From positions 1 through 5,207 of the forward strand of contig JAGGYZ010000335.1 of NCBI GenBank assembly GCA_021162285.1: a DNA stretch of 5,207 bases, read 5' to 3'. A program made the translations under genes and the position numbers. The stretch's first letter is position 1, and each line of letters opens with the position of its first letter. Below the pieces are notes generated by a model. It did not search any database. It was not told the origin of the DNA and saw only the letters and a program-made list of their open reading frames with translations. This DNA is from Candidatus Fermentibacteraceae bacterium (GTDB taxonomy: Bacteria > Fermentibacterota > Fermentibacteria > Fermentibacterales > JCC-6). This document shows, piece after piece, positions 1 to 5,207 of this stretch.

Positions 1-2346
1 GCTTCAACTGCTATAAGTGAACTGGTTCCAGGAAGTCACTTCTATGCTGAAGGCCGCCGTGTGCAGATTGACCAGATAGATATGAAACAGTCTGAGGTGC
101 AGGAGTGGCGGTTCTGCGACCAGTGTTCCCATTCAGAGATTTATTCCTCTGACGACACACGAAGTGCCTGTCCTAACTGCGGTAGCCCAATGTGGGCTGA
201 TGAAGGGCAGAAACGCTCTATGGTAAGGCTGAGGCAGGTGTTTGCAACGACTTCAGACAGGAAGAGCAGGATCTCCGATGACTCAGAGGACAGAAAGCCA
301 GCTTTCTACAACAAACAGATGCTTGTTGACTTTGAGAGCATGGATGTGGAGGGTGCCTGGAAGCTTTCAGGAGAAGACCTGCCCTTTGGATTTGAGTATC
401 TCAAGCGTGTGGTTTTCCGTGAGATCAACTTCGGTGAACACAATGCATTTGGTGAGCAGGTGTGTATTGCAGGGCTTGAGATGCCAAGGAACGGGTTCCG
501 GGTGTGTAAGTCGTGTGGTAAGGTACAATTCAAGCGTGATCAACGGGTGCACTCACTGACATGCCCTGCAAGGAACAAGGAATCTGATTCAAATTTCATC
601 AGCACACTTTACTTGTATCGGGAGTTCTCATCTGAAGCGGTTCGGTTTTTGCTGCCGGTTTCAGCTATGTCAGGAACAGGAGTGCTTGATTCTTTCATAG
701 CAGCACTGCAACTGGGGCTTCGTCTGAAGTATGGCGGTTCAGTGGATCACCTGCGTGTAACAAGTGCAGATGAACCGGTAAAGGATTCCGTAATGCGGAA
801 GACTTACCTGGTGCTGTACGATACAGTTCCCGGTGGAACAGGATACCTGAAGAATCTCATGAAGGATCCTTCGGACCTGATGGAGGTGCTGTTCCTGGCT
901 CGTGAAAGAATGAAGTCGTGTTCATGTTGTCAGGACCCGGAGAAGGACGGATGCTACAGCTGTCTGTATGCTTACAGAGACAGTATCAAAATGCACTCTA
1001 TCTCAAGAGACAAGGCAATCGAGTTCCTTGGGAATATCCTTGCCAGGCAGGATAAGATTGAGAAAACCTCTTCACTTCGTACTATAGGAATCAACAGCTG
1101 GCTTGAGAGCGAGCTTGAAAGCCTGTTCATAGAAAAACTTGCAGCTGTTTCCGGTATTGAACTGAAAAAACAGGTGGTGAACGGGAAACAGGGCTGGTTC
1201 CTGAAAGCAGGGGAAAGTACCTGGAATATCGAACCCCAGGTTTTTCTGGATGTTGCAGTGCCCTCCAGGGCTGACTTCGTGTTCTATCCTCTGTTTGCCT
1301 CTTCATCGGTGAAGCCTGTTGTTGTATTCACAGACGGATATTCATTCCACAAAGATCGGATCGGAATGGACATGCTTCAGCGTACTTCACTTATCCGCTC
1401 AGGGGAATACAATGTCTGGTCACTTACCTGGAATGATGTCGCAGGCACTTCAGAAGACTTCTTTGAAAACTATCTGCTTCTTGAATCAGAGAAGAAGCTG
1501 CAGCTTTTTAACGGAGTGAAGGAAGCGGTGAATGTTTCGTCGGTTCACAGACTCTTTGGAGAAGACAGTTTCAGATGGTTTACCGCGTACCTTAACACTC
1601 CTGATCAGGTTACCTGGATGAATTATGCCTGGGCTTACTGCTATGCCCATCTGAACCCGTCTCTACTTTCAGATGAAACAGGCCACTTCCACTGGAAGGA
1701 AAAAGCCAGACAGATTGCAGGTGATCTTTTCCCGTTGTTTTACCCGTTTGACTCTTCTGTTCTGTGCGGTTCGTCAGTTTGTGAGCAATGGTCAATACAT
1801 GTTGCACAAGATCTGAAGCAGGTGCAAACAATGGATGTTTCATCAATAAAGGTGCTGCTTCATCTCGATGACAGATTGCGGGAAGAAGGCTTCCAGAAGG
1901 AATGGAACAGCTTTCTGCGACTGCTTAACCTGATGCAGTTCCTGCCGGGCTGTGTTGTGCATGCGGCAACTGGTAGAGAGCTTTCCAGTGAAATTGAGGC
2001 CCTGTGTCAGGATGCAGTCGATGTTGTCAATTTGCCTGAAGGCAATGAAGAATGGAGTGAAGTGCTGGAGCTGGCACATCCTTCCGTGGCAGATCTCTGC
2101 AGGCGGCTGCGGGATAATGGTTCAACTGTGCCGGAAGTGGGTGTGGACCTCACAGACAATAATGATGAGGTAGTTTGTACAGCAGAGCTGGTCTGGTACG
2201 ATGAAAAAATTATTGTATTACTGACAGCGGATATGGGTGATTCCGGGATTCTTGAAAAAATGGGCTGGAAGGTTATTTCTGCAAGCGATGCCTCTGAGAA
2301 GCCAATGGCTGTAATTTCATTTTTGCGTGGAGGTGATTCCCAATGA
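1..2346 (+). CDS. DUF1998 (MZB) helicase-family protein with Vsr-like nuclease domain, C-terminal 781 residues (5' partial)
   Basis: The frame is open from base 1, so the GTG at 61 is internal and the true start lies upstream, probably with the SF2 DEAD/DEAH motor (not visible). Residues are counted from base 1. Residues 1-35 resemble the segment with a PGS motif that precedes the zinc ribbons in DUF1998 proteins. Zinc cluster 1 is C39/C42/C57/C60; cluster 2 is C169/C172/H184/C188. The MZB core is a PGGTG motif (277-281) followed by C307/C309/C310/C318/C321. Residues 363-480 look like a Vsr-type endonuclease: E369/E371/E373 in a first helix, RADF with D425, FTDG at 443-446, H450, then a helix with R461 and a VWSLTW strand. 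Residues 520-781 are uncharacterised but end in an ELVW...GW pattern. Closest families I know are DruE (Druantia) and DrmA/DrmB (DISARM), where such proteins act on foreign DNA. The stop overlaps the next gene's start (ATGA). The gene is certain; the DruE-like assignment is an inference because the motor is missing. Confidence 0.88.
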   Translation, partial: ASTAISELVPGSHFYAEGRRVQIDQIDMKQSEVQEWRFCDQCSHSEIYSSDDTRSACPNCGSPMWADEGQKRSMVRLRQVFATTSDRKSRISDDSEDRKPAFYNKQMLVDFESMDVEGAWKLSGEDLPFGFEYLKRVVFREINFGEHNAFGEQVCIAGLEMPRNGFRVCKSCGKVQFKRDQRVHSLTCPARNKESDSNFISTLYLYREFSSEAVRFLLPVSAMSGTGVLDSFIAALQLGLRLKYGGSVDHLRVTSADEPVKDSVMRKTYLVLYDTVPGGTGYLKNLMKDPSDLMEVLFLARERMKSCSCCQDPEKDGCYSCLYAYRDSIKMHSISRDKAIEFLGNILARQDKIEKTSSLRTIGINSWLESELESLFIEKLAAVSGIELKKQVVNGKQGWFLKAGESTWNIEPQVFLDVAVPSRADFVFYPLFASSSVKPVVVFTDGYSFHKDRIGMDMLQRTSLIRSGEYNVWSLTWNDVAGTSEDFFENYLLLESEKKLQLFNGVKEAVNVSSVHRLFGEDSFRWFTAYLNTPDQVTWMNYAWAYCYAHLNPSLLSDETGHFHWKEKARQIAGDLFPLFYPFDSSVLCGSSVCEQWSIHVAQDLKQVQTMDVSSIKVLLHLDDRLREEGFQKEWNSFLRLLNLMQFLPGCVVHAATGRELSSEIEALCQDAVDVVNLPEGNEEWSEVLELAHPSVADLCRRLRDNGSTVPEVGVDLTDNNDEVVCTAELVWYDEKIIVLLTADMGDSGILEKMGWKVISASDASEKPMAVISFLRGGDSQ
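2329..2334 (+). promoter_or_regulatory. Strong ribosome binding site for the SF1 helicase gene
   Basis: GGAGGT is a near-perfect Shine-Dalgarno sequence ending 8 bases before the ATG at 2343. It lies inside the end of the upstream coding region, whose TGA overlaps that ATG. This fixes the start of the second gene and points to coupled translation from one transcript. Confidence 0.8.
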
Positions 2347-4460
2347 GTTCAGCACCAGTTGTAGCCCTTGGATCTGATTTTCTCACGGCATTTGCAGGAA
2401 TTCCCAGGAAACAGCAGGGTAAGGTCAGGGAGTTTATCAGCAAGTTTACAGCCAATCCAACCTCGCCTGGAATCAATTACGAAAAGATTCACGATGGTGG
2501 TGAAGGTGTTTATTCTGTACGGATAGATAAAGCTTACAGGGGTATTGTTCACAAACCTTCTTCGGGGCGAACTTACATACTGCTGTGGGTGGATCATCAT
2601 GATGACGCATACGACTGGGCAAAGAGACACAGAATTGCGGTGCATCCGGAAACAGGCAGTCTGCAGGTTATCGACTCTTCCAAAGTAGAGTCTTTCGCTG
2701 TTAAGAGTGAAACTGAGTCAGATGCTGAAGTACCGGCAATGTTCAGGAAGCTGAAAGATCGTCATCTGACTTCATTCGGTGTTCCTGAAGAGATGATACC
2801 TGCACTGCGGAGTGTCTGCACAGAATCTGAACTGGATAAGTTTTCATCTGCTATTCCCGAGGAAGCTTTTGACTGTCTTTTGATGTTTGCCTCCGGGTTC
2901 TCTGTTGCTGAGATCATGGCTGAAATAAAACCTGATGAACCTGAAACCGTTGATACTGAAGACATAGAAACCGCACTTAAGCATTCTGATTCCCGCAGAA
3001 GGTTCTGGGTGGTTGATGATGAGCTGGAGCTTGCCGCAATGCTTGCCGCCCCTCTGGAAAAGTGGAGAGTGTTCCTGCACCCCAGCCAGAGAAGACTTGT
3101 TGAGCGCGACTGGAACGGACCGGTTAAAGTTCTGGGCGGAGCAGGTACAGGGAAAACAGTAGCTGCTGTTCATCGGGCGAAGTGGCTTGCGGAAAACAGG
3201 TTCACCGGTGAGTATGACAGGATTCTCTTTACCACTTACACCAAGAACCTTGCTGAGGACATCAGATCAGCACTGGAATCGATATCATCTCCTGATGTTT
3301 TAAAGAGGATTGAGATTGTTAACCTTGATGGATGGGTTTTCAACTTCCTCAAACGAAACGACTACGGATTCAAGCCGGTTTATGGGAAAGATTCTGACGA
3401 TTTTTGGGATGAAGCTCTTTCCATGGCTCCTCCGGGGTTCAATGATGCCTTCTTCAGAGAAGAGTGGGGAAGAGTCATCCTTGCTCAGGGAATAGATACC
3501 CTTCATGAATACATGCATTGTTCAAGAACCGGCAGAGGTACGCCAATCTCACGAAAACAACGAAAACTGATCTGGCCTGTGTTCCAGGAGTTCAGAAGTA
3601 CTCTGGCGAATCACTCTCTGAAATCTCCTCTTGATGCCATGAGAGATGCTGCGAGTCTTATTCAGCAGAAGAAGGGAATGCTTCCCTACAAAGCAGTGAT
3701 AGTGGATGAAGCCCAGGATATGGGACCCCAGGAATTCAACCTGATTAATTCTATCCTTACAGATGTTGAACCAAAGAACAGCCTGTTCATTGCAGGTGAC
3801 GCCCATCAGCGTATCTACGGTAGAAAGGTTGTTCTGAGTCATTCCGGAATCAACATTCGTGGACGCAGTAAGAAACTCAGAATTAACTACAGAACCACAG
3901 AGGAGAATCGAAATTGGGCAGTTGCACTGCTGAAGGGCCTTTCGTTTGATGATCTGGATGGAGGCAAGGATTCACTTGAGGGTTACAGATCACTGATGCA
4001 TGGAGCAAAACCTGAAGTGTTTGCATTTTCCTCCTTCACCGAAGAGATTGCTTTCATAATAGACAAGCTGAAACCGTTGGTTTCAGAAGCAGGCGAGCTT
4101 GACAAAATTTGTATTGCTGTACGAACCAATAAGCTTGTACAACAGTATGCTGAAGAACTCAAGAAGCATGGTTTGAACCCCTGTGTAATTGACCCGAAGC
4201 GTAAGCACGATCGCAAGGAACATGGTGTTCGCATTGCAACCATGCACCGCGTAAAGGGTCTGGAGTTTGAAACCATGATAATAGGCTCTGCGAACAAGGG
4301 CATCATACCCCACTACAGGGCTATTGCCGGAAGCGATTCTGTTACTGAACAGGAAGGGCTGAAGGCTGAAAGAGCTCTAGTGTATGTGGCTGTAACCAGG
4401 GCAAAGAAGAATGTGTTAATCACCGGATATGGTGAAATGAGCGAGTGGCTGGATGTATAA
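2343..4460 (+). CDS. UvrD/Rep-like superfamily 1 helicase with N-terminal RelE/ParE-fold domain
   Basis: Complete protein of 705 residues, expected to be a cytoplasmic ATP-driven DNA translocase or helicase. Residues 8-98 have a RelE/ParE-like pattern: a helical hairpin (QGKVREF, then NP..PG), EKI at 47-49, YSVRI at 57-61, YRGI at 65-68, and a LLWVDHHDDAY strand/turn ending at Y90. Residues 133-195 are a helical linker and 200-210 are acidic. SF1 motifs follow in order: Q motif HPSQR (246-250), Walker A GGAGTGKT (265-272), motif Ia FTTYTKN (296-302), Walker B VDEAQD (454-459), motif III AGDAHQRIYG (484-493), motif IV INYR (514-517), motif V TMHRVKGLEFE (633-643) and motif VI YVAVTRAKK (681-689). 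No C-terminal exonuclease or RecB-type nuclease domain follows; the protein ends 15 residues after motif VI. All catalytic residues look intact. The start is set by a strong SD and the 4-base overlap with the DUF1998 gene, suggesting that the two products work together. I know no gene symbol. Helicase assignment is near certain; the RelE-fold call rests on pattern reading. Confidence 0.93.
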   Translation: MSSAPVVALGSDFLTAFAGIPRKQQGKVREFISKFTANPTSPGINYEKIHDGGEGVYSVRIDKAYRGIVHKPSSGRTYILLWVDHHDDAYDWAKRHRIAVHPETGSLQVIDSSKVESFAVKSETESDAEVPAMFRKLKDRHLTSFGVPEEMIPALRSVCTESELDKFSSAIPEEAFDCLLMFASGFSVAEIMAEIKPDEPETVDTEDIETALKHSDSRRRFWVVDDELELAAMLAAPLEKWRVFLHPSQRRLVERDWNGPVKVLGGAGTGKTVAAVHRAKWLAENRFTGEYDRILFTTYTKNLAEDIRSALESISSPDVLKRIEIVNLDGWVFNFLKRNDYGFKPVYGKDSDDFWDEALSMAPPGFNDAFFREEWGRVILAQGIDTLHEYMHCSRTGRGTPISRKQRKLIWPVFQEFRSTLANHSLKSPLDAMRDAASLIQQKKGMLPYKAVIVDEAQDMGPQEFNLINSILTDVEPKNSLFIAGDAHQRIYGRKVVLSHSGINIRGRSKKLRINYRTTEENRNWAVALLKGLSFDDLDGGKDSLEGYRSLMHGAKPEVFAFSSFTEEIAFIIDKLKPLVSEAGELDKICIAVRTNKLVQQYAEELKKHGLNPCVIDPKRKHDRKEHGVRIATMHRVKGLEFETMIIGSANKGIIPHYRAIAGSDSVTEQEGLKAERALVYVAVTRAKKNVLITGYGEMSEWLDV

Positions 4461-4485
4461 CCAATACCGCAACTTGTAGGTTGAC

Positions 4486-4926
4486 ATGAATAAGGTAGAG
4501 CTGTTAGATATTGAGTGTATTGAGGACTCTTGGTACAGATTCAGGACGGCGAAGGTAATGTCAGTGAATGGAAAAGCACCAGCGAATGACTTCCTGAAAA
4601 AGTGGGAAAGAAGTTCCGTTATGGACTTCAAAAAGATTATTGCCGGATTAAAAAAATTGTGCTCTAATAGAGAAATCATAAAAACACACAGATTCGTTGA
4701 TTGTATTGGTTATCCAGGTCTTATAGAACTGAAAGCAATTGGAAGGAACGCAAGATTATTCTGTTTTGTGCACAATCCGGGAACCGGCAAAGAAGAGCTG
4801 GTGATATGCACCGGAGGATTCTGGAAAACAAATGATAAAAAGAACACTATCCAGAAACAGAATGATGCGATGAAAGAAGCTTTCAAACTGATGAATGTTT
4901 TTCTAGAATCATGGGAAGAGGTTTAA
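4486..4926 (+). CDS. RelE/HigB-like (Gp49-type) toxin-family protein
   Basis: A 146-residue protein, within the upper size range for Gp49-like HigB toxins. It has an N-terminal strand (WYRFRTAKV, 16-24), then the family-like G-x-P-x-x-x-FLKKW segment (29-40), two helices, and the RelE-fold core: LIELKAI (79-85), RNARLFCFV (87-95), ELVICTGGFWKT (104-115), and a basic C-terminal helix (about 121-140). The strand followed by GFWK resembles the GF.KK signature of these mRNA-cleaving or ribosome-dependent toxins. An in-frame TAG at 4477-4479 makes ATG 4486 the first possible start. M25 (4558) is a poorer start because it would delete the first strand and its purine-rich site is only two bases away. 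The SD before 4486 is weak (GTAGG, 4476-4480). An HTH gene follows one base after the stop, as in toxin-first HigBA modules. By hand count, 4501-4920 is about 39% G+C, lower than the helicase gene, which suggests separate origin. Toxic activity is inferred. Confidence 0.82.
   Translation: MNKVELLDIECIEDSWYRFRTAKVMSVNGKAPANDFLKKWERSSVMDFKKIIAGLKKLCSNREIIKTHRFVDCIGYPGLIELKAIGRNARLFCFVHNPGTGKEELVICTGGFWKTNDKKNTIQKQNDAMKEAFKLMNVFLESWEEV
4917..4921 (+). promoter_or_regulatory. Ribosome binding site for the HTH gene
   Basis: AGAGG ends 6 bases before the ATG at 4928 and lies within the last codons of the toxin-like gene. With the TAA-T-ATG junction it supports the chosen start and tight translational coupling of the pair. 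Confidence 0.65.
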
Positions 4927-4927
4927 T

Positions 4928-5207
4928 ATGAGCGGAAAGAAGCAAGCAAGACTTGAAGCTGATCCACTTTTTCTGGTTGAGTATATGAAACTTACGCTGA
5001 CCGATGATATTTTCACTGTTATGGAGGAAGAGTCAATTTCAAAAACTGAACTTGCAAACAGGTTGGGAAAATCCAGGCAGTATGTAAGTCGCATTCTTAA
5101 TGAAACTGCTAACTTTACACTTGACTCCATTGCAAGAATCGCTGCCGCTCTGGAAAAAGATGTTGTGCTCAGGCTTATGAACTATGAAGATGAGGTAGTT
5201 ATCAGAC
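4928..5207 (+). CDS. XRE-type HTH protein, probable antitoxin of the pair (3' partial)
   Basis: The frame is open to the window end, giving 93 residues without a stop. Residues 37-72 form a clear helix-turn-helix of the XRE/Cro-C1 type: KTELANRLG (39-47) as the second helix, SRQYVSRILN (49-58) as the recognition helix, then TLDSIARIAAAL (64-75) as the following helix. Residues 9-33 look like an extra N-terminal helix before the HTH domain, as in many HigA-like antitoxins. The protein should be cytoplasmic and bind DNA, repressing its own operon and neutralising the partner toxin. Start chosen at ATG 4928 because of the AGAGG site and the single-base gap after the toxin stop. Family antitoxins are typically about 100 residues, so only a short C-terminal piece is probably missing. 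It could instead be a stand-alone regulator, but the coupling to the RelE-like gene argues for a toxin-antitoxin module. Confidence 0.85.
   Translation, partial: MSGKKQARLEADPLFLVEYMKLTLTDDIFTVMEEESISKTELANRLGKSRQYVSRILNETANFTLDSIARIAAALEKDVVLRLMNYEDEVVIR

Noticed and set aside
61..63. GTG as the start codon of the first gene
   Set aside because: The same frame is open back to base 1 and encodes a family-like segment (with a PGS motif) before the GTG. No ribosome binding site stands in front of it, so the gene is treated as truncated by the window edge.
1610..2079. Antisense open frames opposite the DUF1998 gene
   Set aside because: They are short, lie wholly opposite a well-supported domain-bearing frame, and show no recognisable motif or ribosome binding site.
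3983..4313. Two antisense open frames opposite helicase motifs V and VI
   Set aside because: The sense strand encodes conserved SF1 motifs here. The antisense translations look like shadows without any family resemblance.
4470..4483. CAAC-TTGTAG-GTTG inverted repeat in the gap before the toxin gene, as an operator or terminator
   Set aside because: The stem is only four base pairs with no U-tract and is within chance expectation. A HigA-type operator there is possible but not supported by this alone.
4481..4509. TTGACA (4481-4486) with TTAGAT 17 bases downstream as a promoter for the toxin gene
   Set aside because: The -35-like match is perfect, but the -10 candidate matches only three of six consensus bases. 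Transcription would begin inside the coding region, downstream of the best start codon.
4558..4560. Internal ATG (M25) as the start of the toxin-like gene
   Set aside because: The purine-rich GAAGG sits only two bases away, too close to serve as an SD, and starting there would remove the first beta strand (WYRFRTAKV) expected in this fold.

Overview
The window is a tightly packed, single-strand stretch of four co-directional genes with almost no intergenic DNA. The largest gap is 25 bases, and both the first and last genes are cut by the window edges. It looks bacterial: Shine-Dalgarno-like sites precede two of the starts, there is an ATGA start/stop overlap, and the last two genes resemble a type II toxin-antitoxin pair. 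The two large genes have mid-range G+C and often use AGA/AGG for arginine. The last two genes are visibly more AT-rich. I cannot name the organism from this.

Bases 1-2346 hold the C-terminal 781 residues of a large protein of the DUF1998 (MZB) type, normally the tail of a superfamily 2 DEAD/DEAH helicase related to DruE of Druantia and DrmA/DrmB of DISARM. The helicase motor itself would lie upstream of the window. The visible part contains three zinc-binding clusters, a Vsr-like endonuclease domain and a long uncharacterised C-terminal region. Bases 2343-4460 encode a complete superfamily 1 (UvrD/Rep-like) helicase with all main motifs, fused at its N-terminus to a RelE/ParE-fold domain. The two genes overlap by four bases and are almost certainly translated together.

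Bases 4486-4926 encode a small RelE/HigB (Gp49-like) toxin-like protein. One base after its stop begins an HTH (XRE-type) protein that runs off the window, giving the toxin-first order of HigBA-type modules.

My reading is that the two large genes form an SF2-plus-SF1 helicase/nuclease module, plausibly for defence against foreign DNA, followed by a toxin-antitoxin pair that may be independent cargo of the same accessory region. The architecture of the two proteins and their coupling is well supported by the sequence. The defence role is inferred from family resemblance and context. I do not recognise the pair as a named system. No RNA genes, CRISPR arrays, insertion sequences, convincing promoters or terminators were seen.
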